Shown: positions 53,455-62,421 of the stretch, one piece after another | Numbering within the stretch: position 1 is the stretch's first letter | Layout: each line of letters opens with the position of its first letter | Source: Streptomyces fulvoviolaceus | GTDB taxonomy: Bacteria; Actinomycetota; Actinomycetes; Streptomycetales; Streptomycetaceae | Direction of reading: 5' to 3' | Assembly: GCF_000718165.1 (NCBI RefSeq) | Contig: NZ_JOEY01000029.1 | Location: forward strand, 62,001 to 126,000 | Length of the DNA: 64,000 nt | Translations under genes and position numbers: made by a program | The notes under the pieces: model-generated | The model's database searches: none | Told to the model about the DNA's origin: nothing | The model's input: only the letters and a program-made list of their open reading frames with translations

Positions 53455-54015
53455 TCAGCGGACGGTCTCCAGGACCTCCGAGGCACCGAGGGCCTCGGCG
53501 ATCTCGGTGAGCGCGTCCTGGGACAGCGACTTCAGCTCCTTCTCGCTGACGCCCAGGTCGTCGAGGACCGCGGCGTCGCCGACCGGACCGTGCGGCACGG
53601 CCTCGGCGGAGCCGCCGCTCGTGGTGTCGTCGTCGTCTTCCTCCTCCTCGTCCTCACCGTCCTCGGTGCCGTCGAGATCGAGGGCGTCCAGGTCGGCGTC
53701 GTCGTCATCCGGATCTCTTCCGAGCAGTTCGTCGGTGAGCAGGATCTCGCCGTACGAGCTGCGGGCGGCGGCTGCGGCGTCGGAGACATAGATGCGAGGG
53801 TCTTCCTCGCCGTCGATGCGGACGACGCCGAACCACGCGTCCTCCTGCTCGATGAGCACGAGCACCGTGTCCTCGTCGGGAGCGGATTCCCGGGCGAGAT
53901 CGGCCAGATCCGACAGGGTCTCCACATCGTCGAGCTCTGTGTCGCTCGCTTCCCACCCGTCTTCGGTGCGCGCGAGCAGTGCGGCGAAGTACACCGTGAC
54001 TCTCCCACTGGTCAT
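53455..54015 (-). CDS. TadA-associated acidic protein
   Basis: The 186-residue protein is typically found just upstream of tadA in actinobacteria. The N-terminal half is globular (VTVYFAALLARTEDGWEASD, VLVLIEQEDAWFGVVRIDGEEDPRIYVSD). An Asp/Glu-rich stretch (about 120-145) follows, and the C-terminal region is VLDDLGVSEKELKSLSQDAL. The role is unknown; proximity suggests involvement with TadA. The ATG at 54015 is the plausible start. Confidence 0.8.
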   Translation of the reverse strand: MTSGRVTVYFAALLARTEDGWEASDTELDDVETLSDLADLARESAPDEDTVLVLIEQEDAWFGVVRIDGEEDPRIYVSDAAAAARSSYGEILLTDELLGRDPDDDDADLDALDLDGTEDGEDEEEEDDDDTTSGGSAEAVPHGPVGDAAVLDDLGVSEKELKSLSQDALTEIAEALGASEVLETVR

Positions 54016-54246
54016 AGGCGTGCCGGTTGGGGGTCCCCCCGGCGGAGGTTTCGGGCGGGGAGAGCTGTGCTCCAAGCCCCGCCCACTCGGAATCGTGGCA
54101 GAAACAAGGCGTTCAGGGGACGTCTTCGGCACCCTGTGTCCGCCTGTTTTGATCGTCCACCAGCGGGATCGTAGTCCGCCGTCGGCGCGGTGTACGCACA
54201 TGGGCATTCTCGGGAAGGTCAAGAAAGGGCCGGAGCCCGCGTGTTG

Positions 54247-54432
54247 CTACCAGCGGAAGGTGCGCATGCGCATGGCGTGACGGAGGCGGGCGGTCTTGGC
54301 GCGCCTGGGCTGGACGCGGTCGCGCAGCTCACGGGCCTCGGCCAGGTCGCGCAGGAACTGGGCTCTGCGACGCCTGCGCTCGGCGTCGGTCTCCCGCTGT
54401 GACGCGTCCGCTCGGGACTCCTGGTCAGGCAT
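54247..54432 (-). CDS. Small basic hypothetical protein
   Basis: The 61-residue, Arg-rich protein (ERRRRRAQFLRDLAEARELRDRVQPRRAKTARLRHAMRMR) is predicted to be one long amphipathic helix. It lies between upp (divergent) and the TadA-associated gene. Similar small proteins occur at this place in other Streptomyces, as recalled. Function unknown. Confidence 0.65.
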   Translation of the reverse strand: MPDQESRADASQRETDAERRRRRAQFLRDLAEARELRDRVQPRRAKTARLRHAMRMRTFRW

Positions 54433-54527
54433 AGGCACACCACCCCGGTCCGTCCCTCCCACTTTCCCTCGGACGGGCGGTTTGATGCCAGCGCGAGCAG
54501 TCACGGGGCCCGGCTACTGTTGTGGAC

Positions 54528-55163
54528 ATGCGCCTCCACGTCGTCGACCACCCCCTGGTCGCCCACAAGCTCACCACCCTGCGCGACCAGCGCACCGACT
54601 CCGCGACGTTCCGCCGTCTCGCCGACGAGCTGGTCACCCTGCTCGCCTACGAGGCCACGCGTGACGTGCGCACCGAACAGGTCGACATCACGACGCCGGT
54701 CGCGCGGACCACGGGCGTCAAGCTCTCCTACCCGCGCCCGCTGGTCGTGCCGATCCTGCGCGCCGGCCTCGGCATGCTGGAGGGCATGGTCCGGCTGCTG
54801 CCGACCGCCGAGGTGGGCTTCATGGGCATGATCCGCGACGAGGAGACGCTCCAGGCCTCCACGTACGCCACGCGCATGCCGGAGGACCTCTCCGGCCGCC
54901 AGGTGTACGTCCTCGACCCGATGCTCGCCACCGGCGGCACCCTGGTCGCGGCGATCCGCGAGCTGATCAAGCGCGGCGCGGACGACGTCACCGCGGTGGT
55001 CCTGCTGGCCGCCCCGGAGGGCGTGGAGATCATGGAGCGCGAGCTCGCGGGCACCCCGGTCACGGTGGTCACGGCAGCGGTCGACGACCACCTCAACGAG
55101 CACGGCTACATCGTGCCGGGGCTGGGGGATGCGGGCGACCGCCTGTACGGCGCCGCAGAGTAA
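54528..55163 (+). CDS. upp: Uracil phosphoribosyltransferase
   Basis: The 211-residue pyrimidine salvage enzyme makes UMP from uracil and PRPP. The PRPP loop [16 protein letters not shown] and the uracil-binding C-terminal [15 protein letters not shown] are present. TACTGT lies 8 nt before the ATG with no ribosome site, which points to a leaderless message. Length is exactly that of the family. Confidence 0.96.
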   Translation: MRLHVVDHPLVAHKLTTLRDQRTDSATFRRLADELVTLLAYEATRDVRTEQVDITTPVARTTGVKLSYPRPLVVPILRAGLGMLEGMVRLLPTAEVGFMGMIRDEETLQASTYATRMPEDLSGRQVYVLDPMLATGGTLVAAIRELIKRGADDVTAVVLLAAPEGVEIMERELAGTPVTVVTAAVDDHLNEHGYIVPGLGDAGDRLYGAAE

Positions 55164-55167
55164 ACGC

Positions 55168-55190
55168 CCTGGGGGCAAACCCCCCAGGGA
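55168..55190 (+). terminator. Hairpin after upp
   Basis: A 9-bp perfect stem (CCCTGGGGG with its complement) and a 5-nt loop begin 5 bp after the upp stop and lead straight into the dispersed repeat. Confidence 0.65.
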
Positions 55191-55255
55191 CGCGGCGCTG
55201 TGTCGATGTGCGGCTCCGCCGCGTGGGCGCGACCGGCCACAACGGACGCGCACCC
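55181..55255. repeat. Dispersed intergenic repeat, copy 4
   Basis: GACGCGGCGCTGTGTCGATG followed by TGCGGCTCCGCCGCGTGGGC and GCGACCGGCCACAACGGACG matches the copies at 3533, 23197 and 42422. It fills the convergent gap between upp and the LytR_C gene. Confidence 0.8.
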
Positions 55256-55294
55256 GCAAAACAACAGGCGCCCTACGGCGCCAAGGCGCGCTTC

Positions 55295-55936
55295 TCAGCA
55301 GCTCTGCTTAGAGGAAGTCGGCGTCGGCTGGGGGTTGGTCAGCGCGGCCAGCGCCTTGTCGGCGGCCGCCTTCTTCGTGAGCCCCTTGAACCCCGTGCCG
55401 ATGACCAGGTCGACATCGGCGCCCTTACGGCTGTCGGCGCGGGCCTCGGCCCCGGCGAGCTGCGTGCCGAGGACCGGCAGCGACATGCTGACGGCGGACG
55501 TGCGGCCGAGCAGCAGCCCCGTGCCCTTGACCTTCTTGTCGAACTCCTTGGTCGCGTTGCCCACGTCGCCGATCTTGAAGCCGCGCTTCTTCAGCTCGTC
55601 GGCGGTCTTCTTCGCGAGGCCGCTGGTGGGCGTGGCGTTGTAGACGTTGACGGTGATCTGGCCGGGCTTGGGCAGGGCCGCCGCACTCGCGCTCGCGGAA
55701 GGGCTCGCCTTCGAGACGCAGTCCGCCTTGGGTCCGGCCGCCGCGGCCTTCTCGCCGCCGCCGGTGAAGACGTCGATGAGCTGCAGGGTGCCCCAGCCGA
55801 TCAGACTCAGCGCGGCGACGGAGGCCACCAGACCGAACACGAGCCTGCCGCGTCGCCGGGGCCGTCGCATCCGGGGGTACTTGTCTCCCGTGATCCGGTA
55901 CTTACGGCCCATGCCGGGGGGAGTCAGCATGCTCAT
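55295..55936 (-). CDS. LytR C-terminal domain membrane protein
   Basis: The 213-residue protein has a basic N-terminus, one transmembrane helix (LVFGLVASVAALSLIGWGTLQL), a Ser/Ala spacer and an extracellular LytR_C domain (ITVNVYNATPTSGLAKKTADELKKRGFKIGDVGN). This domain occurs at the end of wall-polymer ligases but here stands alone, without the LCP catalytic domain. A cell-wall role is inferred only. Confidence 0.85.
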   Translation of the reverse strand: MSMLTPPGMGRKYRITGDKYPRMRRPRRRGRLVFGLVASVAALSLIGWGTLQLIDVFTGGGEKAAAAGPKADCVSKASPSASASAAALPKPGQITVNVYNATPTSGLAKKTADELKKRGFKIGDVGNATKEFDKKVKGTGLLLGRTSAVSMSLPVLGTQLAGAEARADSRKGADVDLVIGTGFKGLTKKAAADKALAALTNPQPTPTSSKQSC

Positions 55937-56046
55937 GGGCGCAGCGTAGTGCGCCTGAGCGGTGATGCCTACTAAATGATCATTGGACGCCGCGCAGGAG
56001 AACCCGAAAGGGTCAACCCTTCACAAGGGCGTCACTCGGTCCCGAC

Positions 56047-56343
56047 TCAGTCCAGCTCGAGCACGCGTGCGTGCAGCACCTGGCGCTGCTGCAGGGCCGC
56101 CCGCACCGCGCGGTGGAGGCCGTCCTCGAGATAGAGGTCGCCCTGCCACTTCACGACGTGCGCGAAGAGGTCGCCGTAGAACGTCGAGTCCTCGGCGAGC
56201 AGGGTTTCCAGGTCGAGCTGGCCCTTGGTCGTCACGAGCTGATCGAGGCGGACCGGGCGCGGCGCGACGTCCGCCCACTGCCGGGTGCTTTCCCGGCCGT
56301 GGTCGGGGTACGGCCGGCCGTTTCCGATGCGCTTGAAGATCAC
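56047..56343 (-). CDS. Conserved actinobacterial small protein (VapB/ParB-like annotation in relatives)
   Basis: The 98-residue protein starts MIFKRIGNGRPYPDHGRES and ends DLYLEDGLHRAVRAALQQRQ. The LEDGLHRAVRA segment resembles the DGxHR motif of ParB/Srx-like domains. Relatives are sometimes labelled as an antitoxin, but no toxin gene is adjacent, so that label is doubtful. Its divergent neighbour is the HerA-like ATPase gene, about 105 bp away. Confidence 0.65.
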   Translation of the reverse strand: MIFKRIGNGRPYPDHGRESTRQWADVAPRPVRLDQLVTTKGQLDLETLLAEDSTFYGDLFAHVVKWQGDLYLEDGLHRAVRAALQQRQVLHARVLELD

Positions 56344-56447
56344 ACGGAAAGCCTACCGGTCAAGACCTTCCGGGCGCAGCCATGGCGACGGAGTGCGAGG
56401 CTGGAAAAGATGCCGTAAAAGGTGCAAAAAGGGAGCAGGGGTCTGAC

Positions 56448-58088
56448 ATGAGCGACCGAGAGACCGTGCCCGGGGCCATGACCGGTCCCCCGACGGGCAT
56501 GAAGCCCGGGTCCATGCCGGAGGCAAAACCCGCCCCCGCCGCCCCCGAGGCCCCCGGAAGCGCTCCCGCCCTGCCCCGGCCGGCCCTGGAGATCGCCTCC
56601 GGCTACGCCTTCACCGGCCCCGCCCTCGATCTGGGCGCCCTGCTCTGGGACGGTACCTGCCTCCCGGACGCGCAGATCCGGATCCCCCTGCCCATGCTCA
56701 ACCGGCACGGCCTGGTCGCGGGCGCCACCGGCACCGGCAAGACCAAGACGCTCCAACTGATCGCCGAGCAGCTCTCGGCGCAGGGCGTGCCCGTGTTCCT
56801 GGCGGACATCAAGGGTGACGTGTCCGGGATCTCGGCGCCGGGGCAGCCGAACGAGAAGGTGCAGGCCAGGGCCTCGGACGTGCACCAGCAGTGGACGGCC
56901 ACCGGCTTCCCCGCCGAGTTCTACGCCCTCGGCGGCCTCGGCCACGGCATCCCCGTCCGGGCCACGATCACCAGCTTCGGCCCGGTCCTGCTGTCCAAGG
57001 TGCTGCAGCTCAACCAGACCCAGGAGCAGTCCCTCGGCCTGATCTTCCACTACGCGGACCAGAAGGGCCTGGAGCTGATCGACCTCAAGGACCTCAGGGC
57101 GGTCGTCGCCTTCCTGACCTCCGACGAGGGCAAGGCGGAACTCAAGAACATCGGCGGGCTGTCCACCGCCACGGCCGGCGTGATCCTCCGCTCCCTCACC
57201 GCCTTCGAGGCGCAGGGCATGGCCGACTTCTTCGGGGAGCCGGAGTTCGACACGAGCGAGCTGCCGCGCACGGCCGGGGACGGCCGTGGGATCGTGTCGG
57301 TCCTCGAACTGCCCGCGGTGCAGGACAAACCGCAGCTCTTCTCGACCTTCCTGATGTGGCTGCTCGCCGACCTCTTCCACGACCTCCCCGAGGTCGGTGA
57401 CGCCGACAAGCCGAAGCTCGTCTTCTTCTTCGACGAGGCGCATCTGCTGTTCAACGGGGCGTCCAAGGCCTTCCTCGACTCGATCACGCAGACCGTCCGC
57501 CTGATTCGCTCGAAAGGAGTCGGCGTCTTCTTCGTGACTCAGACTCCGAAGGACGTACCCGCCGACGTCCTCGCCCAACTCGGCAACCGCGTCCAGCACG
57601 CGCTCAGGGCTTTCACGCCGGATGACCAGAAGGCGTTGAAGGCGACCGTGAAGACCTTCCCCAACTCCGCCTACGATCTGGAGGAGCTGCTCACCGGGCT
57701 CGGCACGGGCGAGGCCGTGGTCACCGTCCTCAGCGAGAAGGGCGCCCCGACACCCGTCGCCGCGACCCGGCTGCGCGCCCCCGAGTCCCTGATGGGCCCG
57801 ATCGACGCCGCCGCCCTCGACGAGGCGGTCAGGTCCTCGCAGCTCCACGGCCGTTACGCACAGGCTGTGGACAGAGAGTCGGCGTACGAGAAGCTCAGCG
57901 AGGCGCGCGGGGCCAAAGGGCCCGACGAGATGAAGCAGCAGAAGGCGCCGAAGCCCAAGGACGACCCCTCCGTCGTGGAGCAGGTCGTGGGCAGCGGCAT
58001 GATCAAGTCCCTCGCCCGTTCCCTGGGCACCCAGATCGGGCGTGAGATCACCCGCTCGGTCTTCGGGACGGCGCGGCGGAGACGGTAG
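56448..58088 (+). CDS. HerA-like/DUF853 P-loop ATPase
   Basis: The 546-residue protein has Walker A GATGTGKTKT and Walker B KLVFFFDEAHLLF, with RLIRSKGVGVFFVTQTPKDVP as the sensor region. The family is related to HerA/FtsK motor ATPases and may act on DNA. The N-terminal ~50 residues are Pro/Met-rich, and the C-terminal basic helix (MIKSLARSLGTQIGREITR) is typical. The start was placed at the ATG after GGGAGCAGGGG. Confidence 0.9.
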   Translation: MSDRETVPGAMTGPPTGMKPGSMPEAKPAPAAPEAPGSAPALPRPALEIASGYAFTGPALDLGALLWDGTCLPDAQIRIPLPMLNRHGLVAGATGTGKTKTLQLIAEQLSAQGVPVFLADIKGDVSGISAPGQPNEKVQARASDVHQQWTATGFPAEFYALGGLGHGIPVRATITSFGPVLLSKVLQLNQTQEQSLGLIFHYADQKGLELIDLKDLRAVVAFLTSDEGKAELKNIGGLSTATAGVILRSLTAFEAQGMADFFGEPEFDTSELPRTAGDGRGIVSVLELPAVQDKPQLFSTFLMWLLADLFHDLPEVGDADKPKLVFFFDEAHLLFNGASKAFLDSITQTVRLIRSKGVGVFFVTQTPKDVPADVLAQLGNRVQHALRAFTPDDQKALKATVKTFPNSAYDLEELLTGLGTGEAVVTVLSEKGAPTPVAATRLRAPESLMGPIDAAALDEAVRSSQLHGRYAQAVDRESAYEKLSEARGAKGPDEMKQQKAPKPKDDPSVVEQVVGSGMIKSLARSLGTQIGREITRSVFGTARRRR

Positions 58089-58116
58089 CCACCGGGGCCC
58101 CGCCTCCGCCGACCGG

Positions 58117-58239
58117 TCAGCGGCCCCGTTCCTTCGGGGGCGGCTGCGGCCTGTCGTCCTTCATCTGCGGTTTCGGTGTGTTGCGGGCGGCTTCGGCGCG
58201 CAGCAGCGCGCGCAGGATCGCGTACGGGTCAACGGGCAT
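58117..58239 (-). CDS. Very small hypothetical protein (40 residues)
   Basis: AAGGA lies 8 nt before an ATG that opens a 40-codon frame: MPVDPYAILRALLRAEAA, then RNTPKPQMKDDRPQPPPKER and a stop. The N-terminal half is helical, the C-terminal half Pro/Lys-rich. Codon bias fits coding DNA. It is too short for standard gene finders and has no known family. Confidence 0.55.
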   Translation of the reverse strand: MPVDPYAILRALLRAEAARNTPKPQMKDDRPQPPPKERGR

Positions 58240-58288
58240 GTCTGTGTTCCTTGCGTCGTACCGATGGACCGGAGGGGTGCCGGTCGGG

Positions 58289-58609
58289 TCAGCAGCGCAG
58301 GACCACCGTGCGCAGGGCGAGCAGGGTGTACGGCGGCCCCGGCGGCGCGGGGAGGGGGCGGCCCTCCGGGACGCCGGGCGCCGGGTCGGGGCGGGGTGCG
58401 GGGCGCAGGGGTACGGCGGCCCGGGCGGCGCTGCGGGCCACAGGCCTGAGAACGGTGTCGAGGACGTCGTACTCGATCGTCTCGCCGGAGACGGGCAGGG
58501 CGGGTGCCGTGTGGACGCCGGTGTGCGCGCCCGGCACCAGCAGGGCGACGAGCAGCACGAGGGCCCGCAGCCAGGTGCGGATGCGCGGGAGGCCTCGTGC
58601 GGTGCTCAC
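58289..58609 (-). CDS. Small membrane or secreted protein
   Basis: The ~106-residue protein has a basic N-terminus and a hydrophobic segment (LRALVLLVALLVPGAHTGV), then SGETIEYDVLDTVLRPVARS and a long Pro/Ala/Arg-rich tail ending in VVLRC. GGGGAG abuts an ATG at 58618, whereas the GTG at 58609 is 9 nt away and preferred. No family recognised. Confidence 0.55.
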   Translation of the reverse strand: MSTARGLPRIRTWLRALVLLVALLVPGAHTGVHTAPALPVSGETIEYDVLDTVLRPVARSAARAAVPLRPAPRPDPAPGVPEGRPLPAPPGPPYTLLALRTVVLRC

Positions 58610-58703
58610 GGGGGTCATCTCCCCGTCGGCCCCACGGCGTTCATCGCCTCGGAGGCGAACTCCGCTCGCTCGGCGTAGCCGCGGGCCCCGGTGCTGACGG
58701 CGT

Positions 58704-59372
58704 TCACAGCGTGCGCGGGACCTGCTGGGCGCGGCCGCGCATCGTCAGCGCGGTGACGATCTCGACGACGCCGACGACGACCAGCCAGATGCCGCCGACC
58801 AGGGTGAGTACGGCGACCGACTCGAACGGCGAGTCGATCAGCACGACGCCGCCGACGAAGGTGACGATCCCGAGGAAGATCTGCCAGCCCCGCGCGGGCA
58901 TCGAGTGGTCGGAGAAGGCGGCCAGGGTCTGGGTGATGCCGCGGATCAGCCAGCCGATGCCGATCCACAGGGCGAGCAGCAGGATCGACTGCATGGGGCC
59001 GCGGAAGCAGAACAGGCCCAGCAGGATCGACAGGGCGCCGCTGATGAAGGCGAGGACCCGCAGCGAGGTCGTCTTGTGGGTGCCGAAGGCGGAGACGAGC
59101 TGGAAGACGCCGCTGAGGACGAGGTAGAGGCCGAAGAGGACGCCGGCCGCGAAGAGTGAGGCGCCCGGCCAGACGAGGACCAGGACACCGAGGATCAGGG
59201 ACGCGACGCCCGTGAGCAGCACGACCTGCCAGGCGGCGCGGGAGAGGGCGTGCAGGGGGCCCTCGAAGGGCGGCTCCGGTTCGTGCGGGCCCGGCGCGTG
59301 TCCGGTGGCGGAGTGGACCTTGCGGTCGTCGTACTCCGGGCCCCAGGAGGAGCCGGTCGGTGCCTCGGTCAT
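58704..59372 (-). CDS. HdeD/DUF308 family membrane protein
   Basis: The 222-residue protein has six hydrophobic helices in three similar pairs (VVLLTGVASLILGVLVLVWPGA, LYLVLSGVFQLVSAF, VLAFISGALSILLGLFCF...). This is the DUF308 pattern of E. coli HdeD, linked to acid resistance. The hydrophilic N-terminus (about 45 residues) is Pro/His/Glu rich. The function in actinobacteria is unknown. Confidence 0.88.
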   Translation of the reverse strand: MTEAPTGSSWGPEYDDRKVHSATGHAPGPHEPEPPFEGPLHALSRAAWQVVLLTGVASLILGVLVLVWPGASLFAAGVLFGLYLVLSGVFQLVSAFGTHKTTSLRVLAFISGALSILLGLFCFRGPMQSILLLALWIGIGWLIRGITQTLAAFSDHSMPARGWQIFLGIVTFVGGVVLIDSPFESVAVLTLVGGIWLVVVGVVEIVTALTMRGRAQQVPRTL

Positions 59373-59433
59373 GGTCCATGCTTGGACCGGCCGTGAGCGG
59401 CCCGCCACCTGGGACGGGCCGGCCGACTGACTT

Positions 59434-60021
59434 CTACTTGGCCTTGGCCGCCTTCGCCGCCGCCTTCATCTCCTGCTTGTGCGCCCGCACCTTGGTCAGT
59501 GACTCGGGCCCGGTGATGTCGGCGACGGAGCGGAAGGACTTCGGCTCGCCGTACGCCCCGGTGGCCTCGCGCCAGCCCTTGGGCTGCACGCCGAGCTGCT
59601 TGCCGAGCAGGGCCAGGAAGATCTGGGCCTTCTGCTTGCCGAAGCCGGGCAGTGCCTCGAGGCGCCTGAGCAGCTCACGGCCGTCGTCGACGCCCTTCCA
59701 GACGAGCTCGGCCCGACCGTCGTAGTGCTCGACGAGGTACTGGCACAGCTGCTGGACGCGCTTGGCCATCGACCCTGGGTAGCGGTGCACGGCCGGCTTC
59801 TCGGAGAGCAGGGCGGCGAAGGCCTCCGGGTCCGTCACGGCGATCTCGTGTGCGTCCAGGTCGTCGGCACCGAGCCGGTCGGCGATGGTGCGGGGGCCCT
59901 TGAACGCCCACTCCATCGGAACCTGCTGGTCCAGCAGCATCCCGACCAGCGCGGCGAGCGGGGAGCGCCCGAGGAGCTCGTCGGCCTCGGGGTCCTGGGC
60001 GAGGTGAAGGGTGACGTCCAT
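59434..60021 (-). CDS. HhH-GPD-type DNA base-excision repair protein
   Basis: The 195-residue protein has the helix-hairpin-helix signature LPGFGKQKAQIFLALLGKQLGV. It begins with VTLHLAQDPEADELLGRSPLAALVGMLLDQQVPMEWAF, typical of the AlkA/Nth superfamily. No iron-sulfur Cys cluster is present. The C-terminus is Ala/Lys-rich. The lesion recognised is unknown. Confidence 0.85.
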   Translation of the reverse strand: MDVTLHLAQDPEADELLGRSPLAALVGMLLDQQVPMEWAFKGPRTIADRLGADDLDAHEIAVTDPEAFAALLSEKPAVHRYPGSMAKRVQQLCQYLVEHYDGRAELVWKGVDDGRELLRRLEALPGFGKQKAQIFLALLGKQLGVQPKGWREATGAYGEPKSFRSVADITGPESLTKVRAHKQEMKAAAKAAKAK

Positions 60022-60046
60022 GACCCCGATCATGCCCCGGCCGGCG

Positions 60047-61519
60047 TCAGAGCTCCACGTGGACGCCGGGCAGCGCGGCGCCGAAGCGGGCGTCGCCGTT
60101 GCGCACGGTGATGCCGGCGCTCTTGCCCGGGATGTCGAACGAGCCGCCCTTGACGGGCCCGGTGCTCGCGCCGCGGGCGGTCCACAGCAGGCCGTCGGTG
60201 TTCTCGCCGGGCACGCCGACGACGGCCTCGGCCCTGCCGTCCCCGGTCAGGTCGGTGAGGTGGACGGCGGCGCCGAACTCGTCGCCCGCCTCGGCGGTGT
60301 CGGGCACGCTCGCCGTGTTCTGGGTGTAGGCGGCGGCCTTCGCGGTGGTCGGACCGGCGGCGGAACCGCGCAGCAGGACGGCCGTACCCGCCCACGCGCG
60401 CGTGCCGACGCCCTCGCCGGGGGAGCCGACCAGGACGTCGGCGTATCCGTCGCCGTCGACGTCCCCGATGCCCAGCGACCAGCCGAACCGGTCGCCCTTC
60501 TCGGCGGTGCCGGGGACGCCCCCGGTGGCCTGGTGGAAGACCTTCGGCTTCTGGCCGGCAGTGATGCCCTGGGCGCTGCCGTACAGGACCTGGATCTCAC
60601 CGCCCTTGCGCGCGGCACCGGCGGAGTCGTCCGCGATGCCGGTGATCAGGTCGCCGTATCCGTCGCCGTTGACGTCGCCGATCTGTCCGGTGTGGCCGTC
60701 GGCGTACGGCAGCTTCAGGGGCCAGTTGTCCATGGTCTCGTCGACGGAGGTGCCGCGCCGGTCGAGCCACACCGGGCCGCGCCCGTCGCCGTCGGTGGGG
60801 CCGGGCAGCCAGAACCGCTCGGCCCGGCCGTCGCCGTTGACGTCGCCCATGACGACCCCGAGGGCCATGCCCATGCGCGGCTCGCGATAGGTGGAGGCCG
60901 CCGTGCCGGTGCGCTTGAACGGGCCCGTGTAGGAGGCGCCCTCGCAGCGGGAGCCGACGGTGAGCTCGGGAGCGCCGTCGCCGTCCATGTCGCCCGTGGC
61001 CAGGGACATCCCGAAGCCGCAGTACGTCATGCCGTCGCCGAAGCCGGCGGGCGGGGCGAACGCGGTGGCGCCCTTCAGCCCGCCGGAGCCGCCCCAGACC
61101 ACGGTCACGGTGCCCCGGCTCCGCTTGCTGCCGACGTCCTCGCCCGGCGCGCCGACGATCAGGTCGGCGTACCCGTCGCGGTCGAGGTCGGCGCTGGTGA
61201 CCGCCGTACCGAACTCGTCGCCCAGCTCGGCGGTGCCGGGGATGCCGGAGGTGTTCTGGGTGACGACCGTGCGCCGCGTGGCGCTCACCGACGACTTGGA
61301 GCCGTACAGCACGACCACCGAACCGGCCTCCGCCACACTGCCGTTGGCCGCGCCCGGCGCGCCGACCGCCAGGTCCCGGTACCCGTCCCCGTTGAAGTCG
61401 TCCTGTACGGCGGCCGTGTTGGCGCCCTTGTACGGCGCGGCGGCGGACGACGTGACGGGGGTGAGCGTGACGGCGACGGACGCGGTGAGCACGGCGGCCG
61501 CCATGACTGCTCTGCGCAA
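60047..61519 (-). CDS. Secreted FG-GAP (integrin-like beta-propeller) repeat protein
   Basis: The 490-residue precursor starts at a TTG 5 nt after GAGGAG, with a signal peptide (AVMAAAVLTASVAVTLTPVTSSAAA). Seven FG-GAP blades follow, each with a D-x-D/N-G-D-G-x-x-D calcium site (DFNGDGYRDL, DLDRDGYADL, DMDGDGAPEL, DVNGDGRAER, DVNGDGYGDL, DVDGDGYADV, DLTGDGRAEA). It should form a calcium-binding extracellular propeller. Ligand unknown. Confidence 0.88.
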   Translation of the reverse strand: MRRAVMAAAVLTASVAVTLTPVTSSAAAPYKGANTAAVQDDFNGDGYRDLAVGAPGAANGSVAEAGSVVVLYGSKSSVSATRRTVVTQNTSGIPGTAELGDEFGTAVTSADLDRDGYADLIVGAPGEDVGSKRSRGTVTVVWGGSGGLKGATAFAPPAGFGDGMTYCGFGMSLATGDMDGDGAPELTVGSRCEGASYTGPFKRTGTAASTYREPRMGMALGVVMGDVNGDGRAERFWLPGPTDGDGRGPVWLDRRGTSVDETMDNWPLKLPYADGHTGQIGDVNGDGYGDLITGIADDSAGAARKGGEIQVLYGSAQGITAGQKPKVFHQATGGVPGTAEKGDRFGWSLGIGDVDGDGYADVLVGSPGEGVGTRAWAGTAVLLRGSAAGPTTAKAAAYTQNTASVPDTAEAGDEFGAAVHLTDLTGDGRAEAVVGVPGENTDGLLWTARGASTGPVKGGSFDIPGKSAGITVRNGDARFGAALPGVHVEL

Positions 61520-61601
61520 CGGGACTCCTCGACTCAGGAAACAGGCGTCCCAGTGGACCCACAGGCCACTCAAAGGGTTGTACCCACACTTGAATTGAGC
61601 C

Positions 61602-62336
61602 TCAGGAGGCCCGCCAGTACCCCAGCGCGTGCACCCGCTCCTTGGGCATGCCGAGCTCCTTGCGGACGTACGACGACAACGCCCGGGTCGTCCGCGTGTC
61701 GCAGCCGATCCAGACGTACGCGTCCGGGTGGGCCTTCAGCAGGTCGGGCAGGTCCGCCTTCACCTGGGCGACCAGGTGGGCGCCGGAATCGAGCCGGAGC
61801 ACCCGGCGCACCTGAGGCCCTGCCGTGTGCCGGGCCGGGTCGGCGCGGAAGGGGAGGTCGTCGCCGCCGCCCTCGAACCAGACGGTCGCCGGGGCCGGAT
61901 CCAGCGCGCCGAGCAGGGAGTTGATGGCGGGCAGGGAGGCCGGGTCGCCGATCGCGACGACGTGTGAGGGGCCGGGGTCGGGCCGGTCGAAGCCCGTGCC
62001 GTGGACGGTCGCCTCGATCGTGTCGCCGGGCTGTGCCGTCCGCGCCCAGTCGCTGGCGCACCCCTCGTGCAGGGCGAACTCCAGGCTGAAGGTGTCGGCC
62101 TCGGGGTCCGGGTCGACCAGGGTGTAGGCGCGCTGGTGCGGCCGGCCCGCGTTGCTGAACCAGAGCCGGACCCACATGGTCGGGTGGACGCCGGTCTCCG
62201 CGAGCATGCCGCCGTCGGTGAGGCGGACGCGCCGGTACTGCCCGGTGGCGTCCTCCGCGCCGGTCACGGTGAACACGAAGTCCTTCGCGCGCAGCAGTTT
62301 GAGGACCGCGCCCTCCCAGCCGTGACCCTGCCCCAT
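61602..62336 (-). CDS. Siderophore-interacting protein (FAD-dependent ferric reductase)
   Basis: The 244-residue protein is of the ViuB/SIP family: an FAD-binding barrel (RRVRLTD, QRAYTLVDPD, LEFALHEGCASDWA) and an NAD(P)H domain (AIGDPASLPAI, VWIGCDTRTTRALSSYVRKELGM, ALGYWRAS). It reduces Fe(III)-siderophores in the cytosol to free iron. GAGGGGTG precedes the ATG. An iron box lies upstream (62384-62402). Confidence 0.92.
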   Translation of the reverse strand: MGQGHGWEGAVLKLLRAKDFVFTVTGAEDATGQYRRVRLTDGGMLAETGVHPTMWVRLWFSNAGRPHQRAYTLVDPDPEADTFSLEFALHEGCASDWARTAQPGDTIEATVHGTGFDRPDPGPSHVVAIGDPASLPAINSLLGALDPAPATVWFEGGGDDLPFRADPARHTAGPQVRRVLRLDSGAHLVAQVKADLPDLLKAHPDAYVWIGCDTRTTRALSSYVRKELGMPKERVHALGYWRAS

Positions 62337-62383
62337 CGCGCTTTCACCCCTCGCGTACGATTTCCTCACCAATCTGCTTCTAG

Positions 62384-62402
62384 TTAGGTAAGCCTAACCT
62401 AA
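62384..62402. promoter_or_regulatory. DmdR/IdeR iron box
   Basis: TTAGGTAAGCCTAACCTAA matches the actinobacterial iron-box consensus TTAGGTTAGGCTAACCTAA at 17 of 19 positions. It sits in the 85-bp gap between the divergent SIP and acylase genes and should repress both when iron is plentiful. Confidence 0.88.
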
Positions 62403-62421
62403 AAGAAAGAGGGGGTGCAGG

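Noticed and set aside
56047..56343. Antitoxin of a VapBC pair
   Set aside because: No PIN-domain toxin gene is adjacent, and the sequence looks more like a ParB/Srx-type motif. Reported only as a conserved small protein.
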